Shown: one piece after another, positions 15,438-23,869 of the stretch | Layout of the letters: each line of letters opens with the position of its first letter | Position numbering within the stretch: the stretch's first letter is position 1 | Assembly (NCBI RefSeq): GCF_018861315.1 | Contig: NZ_JAHLDL010000043.1 | Span: 1-32,590, forward strand | Reading direction: 5' to 3' | DNA: 32,590 nt | DNA from: Clostridium bowmanii | Lineage (GTDB): Bacteria > Bacillota > Clostridia > Clostridiales > Clostridiaceae | Translations under genes and position numbers: made by a program | The notes under the pieces: model-generated | Databases searched by the model: none | Seen by the model: only the letters and a program-made list of their open reading frames with translations | Told to the model about the DNA's origin: nothing

Positions 15438-15575
15438 TAACAATATATAACTTATTAATATCTATATTAATTATGATACTTACTCTTTTCTTATTTTATC
15501 TATCTATACTCTCAAATATCTTTATATTACTACTATTCCTAATAGTCATATTATCATTTACTATCTATACTATAA

Positions 15576-15591
15576 TCACTAAAGATAACAT
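15576..15591 (-). repeat. Right end of the mobile element
   Basis: TCACTAAAGATAA (15576-15588) is the exact inverse of the left-end 13-mer at 9560-9572, followed by the border trinucleotide CAT. Directly outside, at 15596-15603, lies the complement of AAGGAGAG, the orphaned Shine-Dalgarno of the MBL gene. Confidence 0.75.
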
Positions 15592-15607
15592 TAATCTCTC
15601 CTTATAA

Positions 15608-16168
15608 TTAAATTTTATATTCATCCTTTAATATTGAATAATACTTGCAATCTACTAAAATACCACTGCTATTTTTATTGATTTTTCTCAAAGCTCCTTC
15701 ATACTTTAGTCCACATTTCTCCATAACTCGCCCCGACGATGTATTAGCTACATCATGACGGCCTGTTATTCGCTGAAAACCTACTTCATGAAAAGCAAAT
15801 TCAATAATACCTAAAAATACTTCTGTCATAATACCTTTATACCAAAATTTCTGCCCTAAACAATATCCAATTTCACAGTTTTCATTATGATTATCTATAT
15901 TCATCAACGCAGCACTTCCAATCAAACTACCACTTTCTTTTAACTCGATAGCCCATTGGTAATTTTCTATATTTTTATAATCATCTATCCAATTTTTCAG
16001 TACTTCCTGACTAACTTCAATACTGCCGTGGGTTGGCCAAGTAAGGTATTTAGTTACCTTTGAATCTGATGCCCAATTATTAAACATATCATCAGCATCG
16101 TCTTCTACAAATTTTCTTAATATTACCCTTTCTGTTTCTATATATTTTGTACCTGCATGATTAACCAT
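15608..16168 (-). CDS. GNAT acetyltransferase, RimJ/RimL-like
   Basis: A 186-residue RimJ/RimL-type acetyltransferase: TERVILRKFVEDDADDMF start, the SLIGSAALM and CEIGYCLGQKFW strands, and the C-terminal HDVANTSSGRVMEKCGLKYEGALRK pattern (quoted here in two overlapping parts: NTSSGRVMEKCGL and EGALRK). AGGAGGGCATAAC precedes the ATG. It is 11 bases downstream of another GNAT gene and, before the element inserted, was followed 16 bases later by the MBL-fold gene, so these formed a three-gene operon. The substrate is unknown. Confidence 0.88.
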   Translation of the reverse strand: MVNHAGTKYIETERVILRKFVEDDADDMFNNWASDSKVTKYLTWPTHGSIEVSQEVLKNWIDDYKNIENYQWAIELKESGSLIGSAALMNIDNHNENCEIGYCLGQKFWYKGIMTEVFLGIIEFAFHEVGFQRITGRHDVANTSSGRVMEKCGLKYEGALRKINKNSSGILVDCKYYSILKDEYKI

Positions 16169-16179
16169 GTTATGCCCTC

Positions 16180-16656
16180 CTAAATTTGATCCGTAAATTC
16201 CATCTTAATAAATTCGCCATATCCCATTGGAGTCTCTTTCTTATAAGTATCTACAGCCTTAAAACCTGCCTTTTTATAACATGTAATTGCTCTTTTATTA
16301 AAAGAACGAACCTCCAAAACAATCTTTTTATTTCCATACCTTATGTTACATTGTTGCTTTAATATTTCCATTAAAATAGTTCCTAATCCTTGTCCACATA
16401 AAGACGGCTTTAGTCCAAGTCCTATTAGCAAATAATCATTTTTATCTAGTATTCGTATGTATCCATATAAATTAGTGCATTTATCAACTATGGCACTAAA
16501 TTCATTTTCCCTAGTCTGCTCTATTGTAATGCCCCAATTTTCACTAAATATTTTATCCCATTTTGGGTAATTATATATAGAATATTCACCCTCATATTTC
16601 CAGTTGCAGATTTGTTTTGCATAGTTTTCCGTTAAGGTTTCTGATATAAATTTCAT
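16180..16656 (-). CDS. GNAT acetyltransferase
   Basis: A 158-residue GNAT. I start it at the ATG behind GGTAGGGGGATTAGC, not at the longer frame reaching 16722, whose extra residues look like older remnant sequence. The acetyl-CoA loop is LCGQGLGTILMEIL (about residues 94-107), preceded by LIGLGLKPS, with the C-terminal FNKRAITCYKKAGFKAV typical of RimI-like members. It is the first gene of an operon with the GNAT at 15608-16168. The substrate is unknown. Confidence 0.85.
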   Translation of the reverse strand: MKFISETLTENYAKQICNWKYEGEYSIYNYPKWDKIFSENWGITIEQTRENEFSAIVDKCTNLYGYIRILDKNDYLLIGLGLKPSLCGQGLGTILMEILKQQCNIRYGNKKIVLEVRSFNKRAITCYKKAGFKAVDTYKKETPMGYGEFIKMEFTDQI

Positions 16657-16750
16657 GCTAATCCCCCTACCAAATATCTTATAATTTCTTACTGAATTCC
16701 AATCAGTGAAATTTCGTACCAATCATACCTTCTTCATTTTCTATCATATC

Positions 16751-16840
16751 TCAAAAACTTTTCAAAGCTTCCTTATCCTGTTGTTGGATTTTTTCTTTTA
16801 AGTTCATGATTATTGTACAATCTAATAATGATTTTTGCAT
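16751..16840 (-). pseudogene. Small gene remnant
   Basis: A 29-residue frame starting MQKSLLDC and continuing LKEKIQQQDKEALKSF has a modest AAAGGAAG site about 12 bases upstream. After its TGA the same frame continues open as DMIENEEGMIGTKFH. It looks like a degraded start of a gene I cannot identify. The remaining bases between 16657 and 16910 hold nothing else that I recognise. Confidence 0.3.
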
Positions 16841-16910
16841 ATTAACTTATTTCTTCCTTTCATTCATGCTTTAGTGTAAATCTAAATACCATATTTCTAA
16901 TATAATAACT

Positions 16911-17855
16911 TTACTCTAATGAAAATTTTCTTATTTCATTTAGTTCATCTTCATTGAACAAACCTAATTTATATAAATACAAATATTCCTCAGATACTCC
17001 ACTATTAAATAGCAATAAATCATCCGTATTTATTGTAATTCGTAGCCCCTTATCAAATAAATTTCTAGCAGGATAGCTATTCATATTTTTAACAGCTCCT
17101 AATATATAATTACTGCTTGGACAAATATTCAATCTAATGTTCCTTTCTTTTATAAGGTCCATTACATATTCATTTGAAGATACTCCTATACCGTGCTGAA
17201 TTTCATCTATTTCTAATGTTTCTATAGCTTTTTTTACATTTTCAGCTCCTTGAAACTCTCCAGCATGGGCTTTAAGCTTAAGACCTTTACTTTTGGCATG
17301 TTTGTAATATTCTTTAAATCTTTCAAAGTCATCTCTAGTTTCATCTCCATATAAATCTATGGATTCAAACACTCCGCTATCAATACAGGGTATTAACATT
17401 TCATTTAAATCCTTATTAGATATGCTTTTAGACATCCCAACCTCAAGTCTGAAGTCTATTGATTTATTATATTTATCTCTAATATTAAGTATTGTGTTAA
17501 AAAACTTATCATTATTAGCAAAATACATTAGATTATGGCAATCTATACTGGACTCTAATACTTTTACTCCATCTTCTATAGCTTCCTTTACGGTTTCTTC
17601 TATTAAAAAGACTATATCCTCTTCCTTACTAATAAATTTAATGGTTTCATTGAAAATATAGTTATCTATCCCTATAATCCCATCAATCTTTTTAGGAGGT
17701 TCACTAACATAACCACCGGCCCATTTATTAAAAGTTGAAAACCTCATACCTAATCCACAATGATTATGTACATCCGCTTTAGATACCTTTCTTAATTTAA
17801 GCAGGTTACCTTCTCTTAATCCTTCTTTAAATATTGTATCTTCTATCTTATTCAT
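16911..17855 (-). CDS. Adenosine deaminase-like metal-dependent hydrolase
   Basis: A 314-residue amidohydrolase of the adenosine/AMP deaminase family, which removes an amino group from purine nucleosides or related heterocycles using one zinc ion. Metal and catalytic residues are in order: H30 and H32 in ADVHNHCG, H197 and E200 in KAHAGE, H221 in QHGIGV, and the Asp pair D278-D279 in INTDD. It ends at FNEDELNEIRKFSLE, a little before the usual last helices, so the C-terminus may be short by some tens of residues. Its ATG overlaps the stop of a 31-residue upstream frame (17848-17943) that carries the only good ribosome site, so translation probably depends on that leader. Confidence 0.83.
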   Translation of the reverse strand: MNKIEDTIFKEGLREGNLLKLRKVSKADVHNHCGLGMRFSTFNKWAGGYVSEPPKKIDGIIGIDNYIFNETIKFISKEEDIVFLIEETVKEAIEDGVKVLESSIDCHNLMYFANNDKFFNTILNIRDKYNKSIDFRLEVGMSKSISNKDLNEMLIPCIDSGVFESIDLYGDETRDDFERFKEYYKHAKSKGLKLKAHAGEFQGAENVKKAIETLEIDEIQHGIGVSSNEYVMDLIKERNIRLNICPSSNYILGAVKNMNSYPARNLFDKGLRITINTDDLLLFNSGVSEEYLYLYKLGLFNEDELNEIRKFSLE

Positions 17856-17943
17856 TTCTTGAACCAGTCATAACTAATATTTTTTTTTGCAAAATTAGAT
17901 ATAATTTAAACTCCTTAGGGTAAATTACTGAACAATCGCTCAT
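17848..17943 (-). CDS. Small 31-residue leader ORF coupled to the deaminase-like gene
   Basis: This frame has a strong GAGGAGG site 8 bases before its ATG. It encodes MSDCSVIYPKEFKLY and so on, and its stop TAA overlaps the deaminase start as AATGAATAA. No family is recognised. It may be a true leader peptide or the surviving start of a deleted gene; either way ribosomes ending here can restart on the deaminase gene, which has no site of its own. Confidence 0.5.
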   Translation of the reverse strand: MSDCSVIYPKEFKLYLILQKKILVMTGSRNE

Positions 17944-18117
17944 CTTTATTTCCTCCTCGTGAATAATAAAATATAATTGTTTAAATATCACATATATGCA
18001 ATTAGTAGGAGAGGTATTATAATACAAAATGTTAGTAAAGTTTTAGTTATAACATTTTCTATTTATAGCAATCCTCCGACAACTGCATCTGTTAATGAAT
18101 CTACATATTAATTACAC

Positions 18118-19155
18118 TTATCTTACACCTGAGTCCAAAATACTAAAACTTTTCTTGCTGCAATCAATTTCTCCTATAGCACCATAAGGGATAGTTATCA
18201 TAGGTGCAGTATGTCCAAAATTCATATTAAACATAATAGGCAAATCAATTAATTTAAGCTCATCTCTTACCACATTTAAAATAACTTTTTTATATTCCTC
18301 ATAATACAAATTATCATATGGCTTTCCAAATATTATTCCATTAGCCTTTTGTAAAATTCCTTGAGAACCATAATTACGTAACCAATATTCAAAATACTTC
18401 GGATCCGGTTTTTCTTCAGAAGTTTCAAAGAAAATAATAGAATTAGCCCATAAATCATTACATGGCCAGAGGTCTGTTCCTTTGATCATTTCGAGTACTT
18501 CAATACAACCACCAATTAAGTGTCCCGTTGAAGTTCCCGTGCCTTGTAAAAGCTCATAGCCAATACTCGCTTGCGTATTTCTTTCCATTAATTTATTTTT
18601 CTCATCCCAGGGTAAACGTTCACTTGTCCAAATCGATGATGAATCAATATTACCTATGATAGAGTTATTAAATAATGCTTTTTCTAACCAATGTTTTGTA
18701 TAATCTAACATTTTAACATTCTCAGCAAATTCTGCTAATATGGAAGCACCATAAAAGCTTGAAATACCAGCTTTTAAACAGATCATATGAGTAATAGTTG
18801 AATCTGAGTATCCTATAAAAATCTTAGGATTATTCCTTATAATATCAAAATCAATAAATGGAAGCATCCTTACACTTTCATCCCCACCAATACATGAAAA
18901 TATTGCTTTTATTGATTTATCTTTAAATGCTAGCATTAAATCTTCAGCTCTTTTTTCAGGATGATTATGAATAAATTCTGTTCCACTGAGGGTATGAGGC
19001 ATTTCAATGACATCTAATCCGAATTCTTCTTGAAGTCGCTTCTTGCCAATATTATATCTCCATAAAATATTATTATCTCCTGCACCACCCCAAGACAAAC
19101 TAACAGTAGCCACTTTATCACCTCGTTTTAAACGAGATGGTTTTATTAAATCCAT
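18118..19155 (-). CDS. S66 family peptidase (LD-carboxypeptidase/MccF-like)
   Basis: A 345-residue S66-family serine peptidase. The nucleophile S117 lies in GYSDST, with E244 in FFETSEEKPD and H315 in NFGHTAPM completing the Ser-Glu-His triad. The oxyanion region SCIGGDES is also typical. Two subfamilies are possible: murein tetrapeptide LD-carboxypeptidase (LdcA) and MccF, which cleaves microcin C-type aminoacyl nucleotides and gives immunity. The FETSEEKPDP segment and the 345-residue length favour MccF-like, in keeping with a self-protection or detoxification role among the GNAT genes; this is inference. AGGAGGAGATACA precedes the ATG. It is monocistronic. Confidence 0.88.
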   Translation of the reverse strand: MDLIKPSRLKRGDKVATVSLSWGGAGDNNILWRYNIGKKRLQEEFGLDVIEMPHTLSGTEFIHNHPEKRAEDLMLAFKDKSIKAIFSCIGGDESVRMLPFIDFDIIRNNPKIFIGYSDSTITHMICLKAGISSFYGASILAEFAENVKMLDYTKHWLEKALFNNSIIGNIDSSSIWTSERLPWDEKNKLMERNTQASIGYELLQGTGTSTGHLIGGCIEVLEMIKGTDLWPCNDLWANSIIFFETSEEKPDPKYFEYWLRNYGSQGILQKANGIIFGKPYDNLYYEEYKKVILNVVRDELKLIDLPIMFNMNFGHTAPMITIPYGAIGEIDCSKKSFSILDSGVR

Positions 19156-19262
19156 TGTATCTCCTCCTTGCTTTTTTCTCTTTTCTTTCCTTTCATCAAG
19201 TCACTTTAGTTACAATTTATTAGCTATAATTGAAACCAAATTAAAGTAATTTGCACCCTATA

Positions 19263-19745
19263 TTAATCTTTTATTTCTACCACATGTTCTATTACTTGTG
19301 GTAATTGCAGAATATTTTTTTTTATAAATAAGGGGTATATATTTAAATCGTTAATTTTCTCTATATCTTTCCAATAAAAAGAAAGATCATGTTCTCCGTT
19401 TTCTTTAAGGATAAACTCATTTCCTTTATTTGTTAATTTGTCATCAATCATATCTAATAAATAATAAAAACAGATTTCGTGAAACCTCTCATCAGAAGTT
19501 TCTTCTTGGAAGAAATTTTCATTAACCCACAACAATCGATTAATTTTAATATTAACATGTAATTCTTCCCTTACTTCTCTACTAATTGCATTCTCGCTTA
19601 ATTCATTCATTTTAACTCGTCCACCTGGAATATAAAAATATGGTGAACACGCATCTTTCATAATTAATAATTTATTATTGTGGACTATAATACCTGCTAC
19701 TCTATAATTAAATCTTCCTTCATCAGTTTTAAATGAAATATCCAT
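19263..19745 (-). CDS. NUDIX hydrolase
   Basis: A 160-residue NUDIX hydrolase that cleaves nucleoside diphosphates linked to another group. The Nudix box runs from about G42 to V64: GRVKMNE, then REVREELHV, with all metal-binding Glu residues present (E57, E60, E61). The usual Gly near the end of the box is His63. The preceding YIPGG is typical. Substrate is not predictable. A GGAG site precedes the ATG, and the gene stands alone. Confidence 0.88.
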   Translation of the reverse strand: MDISFKTDEGRFNYRVAGIIVHNNKLLIMKDACSPYFYIPGGRVKMNELSENAISREVREELHVNIKINRLLWVNENFFQEETSDERFHEICFYYLLDMIDDKLTNKGNEFILKENGEHDLSFYWKDIEKINDLNIYPLFIKKNILQLPQVIEHVVEIKD

Positions 19746-19901
19746 AGTTGAATCTCCTTATTTAATAATTTATTTGTATATTATAAATAAATCAGATCTA
19801 TTACCTTCTATTTAGGTTGTTATAGTATAAGCACAAGTTACACCATTTCGAATCTTCAGTTAATTCCTAATAAAATCTCATCTATTATAATTCCGTCGTG
19901 A

Positions 19902-20483
19902 TTACCTTTTACAACTAAAATAGAAAAAATCATAATCTCTTACTATTAATTCTCTAAACTCATATTTTTTTATAAGTGTGCATAGTGTATCATCATTAGG
20001 AATTGCTTCCCTCCCCAAAGTATATCCTATTCTTTTATGATGTTCTTTTAGTTCTTTACGAGTTTTTGTATGGACTATTGCAAAAGTCCCTCCAATTTTC
20101 AAATGTTTCTTAGCATTTGAAAATACTATATTTAAGTTTTCAAAATGTGGTATGCTATTAAATATTAAAATATAATCAAATTTTTCTTCTAAGTCCATAT
20201 CTTTATCAAAATCATCACATATAGTTTTTACTTCAGGATATAGAAGCTCTAGTTCTTTCAACATATTTTCTGATATATCTAAGGCAACATAATTACTTAA
20301 CCTCATATTTTTTAAAACTGTGTATAATACTCCTGTTCCTGATGCAACATCGAGTACAGATTGTCCCTCTGATATTCCTAATAAATTTATAGCTTTATTT
20401 ATAATGACACCTTTTTCCTCAGGTATTTCTTTCCATTTTTCACATGTATTATTAAAGTATTCTCTTTGATTTTCGATAGTCAT
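19902..20483 (-). CDS. Class I SAM-dependent methyltransferase
   Basis: A 193-residue methyltransferase. Motif I is VLDVASGTGVLY (about residues 40-51), the strand-2 acid is in VALDIS, and FDYILIFNSIPHF is the motif IV region. The second Gly of the usual DxGxGxG motif is Ser here (ASGTG), which is common in this branch. The N-terminus NQREYFNNTCEKW is typical of small methyltransferases in Clostridium arrays. The acceptor is unknown. AGGAG lies 6 bases before the ATG. It is about 35 bases downstream of the GNAT gene at 20518-21033 and may share its transcript. Confidence 0.87.
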   Translation of the reverse strand: MTIENQREYFNNTCEKWKEIPEEKGVIINKAINLLGISEGQSVLDVASGTGVLYTVLKNMRLSNYVALDISENMLKELELLYPEVKTICDDFDKDMDLEEKFDYILIFNSIPHFENLNIVFSNAKKHLKIGGTFAIVHTKTRKELKEHHKRIGYTLGREAIPNDDTLCTLIKKYEFRELIVRDYDFFYFSCKR

Positions 20484-20517
20484 AATTATTCTCCTGTCTC
20501 ATGATTTTAATCAATAT

Positions 20518-21033
20518 TTAAATCCCTATCCAGTATCTTTGAGTTATTTCTCCCTCATCAGGTACTTCATTTTCTAGAACACCACCATTTTTTATAATCG
20601 TTTTAGCAGAACCTAAATTGTATTTGTCACAAGTAATCAAAGCCTTATTGATTCCAAGTTTCTTCGCTATAGGTAAAGCCATAGATAACATCAATGATGC
20701 ATATCCTTTTTTTCTCTCTGAGGGACGAACACCATAACCAATATGTCCACCAAAATTTAATAAATAGTCATTTAGATAATGTCTAATATTTACTGCACCA
20801 ATAATCTTTTTATTATCTAGTACTAAAAAGTAGGTGTGTGCAGGCACTAAGTGCGGTGGACAGGTATCCACAGTTTCAATTTTATACGTATAATCCAACC
20901 ATGTTTTATAATCCATGTCTTGTAATCTTGTTGCATATGGTACAATTGCCTCACCATTTTTTTCCCATTCATTGATAAAACTTAAATGCTGTTCTTCCAT
21001 TTCCATACTAGCCCTTAATAATTCTAGTTTCAT
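20518..21033 (-). CDS. GNAT acetyltransferase
   Basis: A 171-residue GNAT starting at the ATG behind GGGGGGAATAG. The core has IIGAVNIRHYLN, GGHIGYGVRPSERKKGYAS with the acetyl-CoA loop RKKGYA, and the C-terminal CDKYNLGSAKTIIKNGG. The pattern IGAVNIRH and the late RYWIGI match the group of predicted acetyltransferases often annotated as COG3981. The substrate is unknown. The longer start at 21051 is less likely. Confidence 0.88.
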   Translation of the reverse strand: MKLELLRASMEMEEQHLSFINEWEKNGEAIVPYATRLQDMDYKTWLDYTYKIETVDTCPPHLVPAHTYFLVLDNKKIIGAVNIRHYLNDYLLNFGGHIGYGVRPSERKKGYASLMLSMALPIAKKLGINKALITCDKYNLGSAKTIIKNGGVLENEVPDEGEITQRYWIGI

Positions 21034-21100
21034 ATCTATTCCCCCCATCATTGCATTTTTTTAATATTATTTTTGCTAAAAAGAATACTGCATTTAAAAA

Positions 21101-21811
21101 TTAATTAAGAAATTCATCTGTAATTTTAATGATTTGATCATTATATACTATATTAAAATGATTAGTTTTTTTTATCATTTTTAAAAAAGAGCCTTTTATA
21201 TTTCTATGCATATTAAATGTATGCTCCTCATAAATAAGATCATTTTCAGCACAAAGCACAAGTGTTGGTTTTATTATTTTCTTTAAATCACTTTCCGAAA
21301 TACCCATATCATCCACCATCAAGTCATATTTCCATTTTTGTGTTTTGATTGAATTGAAGTGTTTTGAAAAAGGTATTAATAAAATTATCAAGAACTTTAA
21401 TATATTTCTAAGCCATTTTTTAACACCTTCTACTTTATAATTACCTGAAATAATGACTAATTTATCAATCAATTGAGGATACTTTTTGGCTATCATTAAT
21501 GCAATATTCGCTCCATCACTATAACCGACAATACGTATATTGGAGAACTTTTTTTTGAGGCAAAATGAAATGATATCATCTGCAAATAAATCAATAGAAT
21601 ATGGGACTTCTCCAGGTTCACTTGAACCGTGCCCCCTACTATCAACTGCAACAACTTTGTATTTTTCAGCAAAATACTCATACATGTTAACGAAAATATC
21701 ACTATCCAAGCTATTACCGTGTAAAAATAATAAAACATCACCTTTACCTTTTTCATGATAGCTTAATGTTATATCATCGATATTTAACTGCTTACTATCA
21801 TCTAATTCCAT
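21101..21811 (-). CDS. Alpha/beta hydrolase
   Basis: A 236-residue alpha/beta-fold hydrolase. The HGNSLDS oxyanion segment, nucleophile S98 in VGYSDGAN, Asp in CAENDLIYEE and His in KKTNHFN form a complete catalytic set. DSRGHGSSE is a standard strand-4 landmark. It lies in the same broad group as small esterases and carboxylic ester hydrolases; substrate unknown. GAGGTGACTTTT precedes the chosen ATG; a GTG three codons upstream is the alternative. Confidence 0.88.
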   Translation of the reverse strand: MELDDSKQLNIDDITLSYHEKGKGDVLLFLHGNSLDSDIFVNMYEYFAEKYKVVAVDSRGHGSSEPGEVPYSIDLFADDIISFCLKKKFSNIRIVGYSDGANIALMIAKKYPQLIDKLVIISGNYKVEGVKKWLRNILKFLIILLIPFSKHFNSIKTQKWKYDLMVDDMGISESDLKKIIKPTLVLCAENDLIYEEHTFNMHRNIKGSFLKMIKKTNHFNIVYNDQIIKITDEFLN

Positions 21812-21897
21812 AAAAGTCACCTCTTAATTCTATATAATCCAATGTCAATTCTACATTCAGTAAATTTGTATTCTATTAAAGTCATTAAAGATTGGAA

Positions 21898-22674
21898 TTA
21901 AATTAAATCAAAGAATAGTTCCGTCTTTTCTCCTGCTTTTTTAAAACCACATTTTTTATACATTCCTTTTGCAGTATCTCCACTATCAGTTATAAGATAA
22001 ACAAATTCAACACAATGTTGTATTGCCTCTTCTAATAAGTGTTTAATTACAGAATTTCCAAATCCTTTTCTTTGATAACTCTTTAATATATCAAAATTTT
22101 CTATTTTAGCAATACTATTATTCAACATAAATTCGCATTTGCAAATAGATATACCATTATAATCACAAACATATAAATCTAAATTCGAATTAATTTGTTT
22201 ATAAACCTCTGATTTCCTATATATTCTTTTCCTTGTAAATTCAGTCCCCATAGCTGATTGATTAGCTAAAATATCAACTTCTATGCCTTTTTTTAATGTT
22301 TTTTCTGATAATGCTTTGGTTAAAACACACTCATCATTTCCAGTTAAATATTCACCCATATGAGGATCAATATACATATAATCATATTTTGTCACTTGTG
22401 GAATTACAGGCAAATTATTAATAAAATCATTCTCAATAGCAAAATTAAACTCTATTCTTAAGAAATTTGCGTTTTCAGCCTTCCTTTTTTCTAACTCATA
22501 AAGAATTATCTTTCCAAACCTATCTTTACAAATACTGTTTTTGATTAGTGTAAAATTGTGCATATACATGTCCTGCAAATTATTATCGTAGGACCTTATT
22601 ATCTCATTATCTTCATAGTTTTCGGAGAATTTCTTTGTGTATACTATATCAGTGCTTGTAAATTTACTAAACAT
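21898..22674 (-). CDS. GNAT-domain protein with long N-terminal region
   Basis: A 258-residue protein whose C-terminal half (about 150-258) is a GNAT domain: IENFDILKSYQRKGFGNSV with the CoA loop QRKGFG, then a conserved GDTAKGMYKKCGFKKAGE. The first 150 residues have a GNAT-like strand pattern (FLRIEFNFAI, YDYMYIDP) but no second CoA loop, so it may be a degenerate tandem GNAT. GGAG lies 10 bases before the ATG at 22674; an ATG at 22689 is possible but too close to its AAAGGAA site. Gene and remnant sequence upstream are unrelated. The substrate is unknown. Confidence 0.8.
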   Translation of the reverse strand: MFSKFTSTDIVYTKKFSENYEDNEIIRSYDNNLQDMYMHNFTLIKNSICKDRFGKIILYELEKRKAENANFLRIEFNFAIENDFINNLPVIPQVTKYDYMYIDPHMGEYLTGNDECVLTKALSEKTLKKGIEVDILANQSAMGTEFTRKRIYRKSEVYKQINSNLDLYVCDYNGISICKCEFMLNNSIAKIENFDILKSYQRKGFGNSVIKHLLEEAIQHCVEFVYLITDSGDTAKGMYKKCGFKKAGEKTELFFDLI

Positions 22675-22723
22675 ATTTACCAACTCCATTTCCTTTCAAT
22701 ACTCAATTCTAATGCTTCCTAAC

Positions 22724-23012
22724 CTATTCATTAAATTTAGGTGATAATATACACTTAAATACATGTTTGGGCTCCTTGGCTGCTACATCGAACTGCAAAC
22801 TACAGTTACTAGAAGCATCAACTGTTTTCAAAATTTTAGTTTCAATAACTAAGCCTAATATCTATATTGTTACTAATACCTATATGTCTCTTATTAATGT
22901 GGTGAGTATTGATTTTCTTTTATCATTCCTTAAACTATGGTATATTTCATCTGGGTTATAGTCAGATTGTATTTCCTAAATACCCACTTGCACCTACGAT
23001 CATTATTTTCAT
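22724..23012 (-). pseudogene. Degraded NAD(P)-binding (SDR/RmlD-like) gene
   Basis: An ATG behind AAAGGAA opens a frame reading MKIMIVGASGYLGNTI, the classic N-terminal dinucleotide-binding loop of SDR/NAD-epimerase proteins, which stops at once. One frame over, DYNPDEIYHSLRND follows, matching a mid-protein segment of the same type. A third piece ends with a stop near 22724. Most of the gene is deleted and the frame is broken at least twice. This accounts for most of the gene-free stretch 22675-23087. Confidence 0.6.
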
Positions 23013-23087
23013 AATTGTATTCCTTTCTTAAATGAATATTAATAAGTACTTAAATAAATGTGGTTTATCTTACTAATATGCTAATGT

Positions 23088-23807
23088 TCATTTACCTCTA
23101 TATATTGCTGTTTTTAATTCATTAATATATTCTTTTTTTTCTGGCATATCTGTTAATTCGGCCTGTTCAATAGCTAAGTCTATGTCATATGGTACTCTAA
23201 CAAGAGATATTGCAAATGATGATTTATATTCATCATTAAGTTTACCTTCAATTATTCCATAAGAAGCTTGAGGAATTTCAAGTGGATTACCAACACTTCC
23301 AACATTAAAGATAGTTTTTCCATCAAAATTATCTATATGAGCACCATGTATATCCCCATATCCAACTACATCTGCGTCAATATTAAGAGTTGGTGTTCCT
23401 TCAAATAATTTCATCCGTTCACTTTGCTTCGTTGAGAGGTAAACTCTATGAAATAGATCGTTTGGGGAAGCATGACATAGTCTTAATAGTTTTCCACTTA
23501 TATAAAACTCTTTATATATTGGTAGCTGTTTCATATATTTTAATCTTTCAACTCCTAATTTGCTCTGATGCCACTTTACAGCTTCATTATCATTTATTTC
23601 AGTCATATAATAATCCCAATTGCCTTTAATTACTACTTCACAATGTTGTCTAATTTTATCTACTACTTCTGCTGAACTAGGACCTTTTCCAGCTAAATCT
23701 CCAAGACAAAAAATAGACTTAATATTTCTACTCTTAATATCTATTAATACAGCCTCTAATGCTGACATATTTCCATGAATATCTGATATTATTGCAATTC
23801 TTTCCAT
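23088..23807 (-). CDS. Metallophosphoesterase, YfcE-type fold
   Basis: A 239-residue calcineurin-like phosphoesterase. Metal-site motifs occur in order: SDIHGN, GDLAGKGP, GNWD (the GNHD position with Trp for His), CHASP and GDIHGAH. It fits the UPF0025/YfcE-like group that cleaves phosphodiesters or small phosphomonoesters. Trp in place of His in the third motif is seen in many members of this group. AAGGAG lies 7 bases before the ATG at 23807; the ATG seven codons upstream has no site. It is monocistronic. Confidence 0.88.
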   Translation of the reverse strand: MERIAIISDIHGNMSALEAVLIDIKSRNIKSIFCLGDLAGKGPSSAEVVDKIRQHCEVVIKGNWDYYMTEINDNEAVKWHQSKLGVERLKYMKQLPIYKEFYISGKLLRLCHASPNDLFHRVYLSTKQSERMKLFEGTPTLNIDADVVGYGDIHGAHIDNFDGKTIFNVGSVGNPLEIPQASYGIIEGKLNDEYKSSFAISLVRVPYDIDLAIEQAELTDMPEKKEYINELKTAIYRGK

Positions 23808-23869
23808 ACTTAGCTCCTTATTTTTCATTTCACTATTTCGATCCTGATAACTTGCTTGAATATTGTGGA

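Larger units (their letters stand above)
9557..15591 (-). mobile_element. Tn554-like element with three tyrosine recombinases, tnpC-like gene and GNAT cargo
   Basis: The unit is bounded by a perfect 13-bp inverted repeat, TTATCTTTAGTGA at 9560-9572 and its complement at 15576-15588. A CAT trinucleotide lies at each border (9554-9556 and 15589-15591). Removing 9557-15591 rejoins AAGGAG-AGATTA with ATGAAAGTT, giving the MBL gene a normal ribosome site 16 bases after the GNAT stop codon; this empty-site reconstruction is the strongest evidence for the borders. Contents in transcription order are three overlapping tyrosine recombinases, a tnpC-like gene, an excisionase-like HTH gene, a 62-residue protein and a GNAT. 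Tn554 itself has two recombinases plus TnpC. Border positions could shift by a few bases because of the CAT overlap. Confidence 0.85.

Noticed and set aside
16860-16885. CTTTAGTG followed by similar flank near 16870, resembling an element end
   Set aside because: Only 8 bases match, the inverted partner and the rest of the end sequence are missing.
19845-19905. Frame reading VVKGNHDGIIIDE past the methyltransferase stop, resembling a GNHD phosphoesterase motif
   Set aside because: Only about 20 codons, no other phosphoesterase motif nearby; likely chance.
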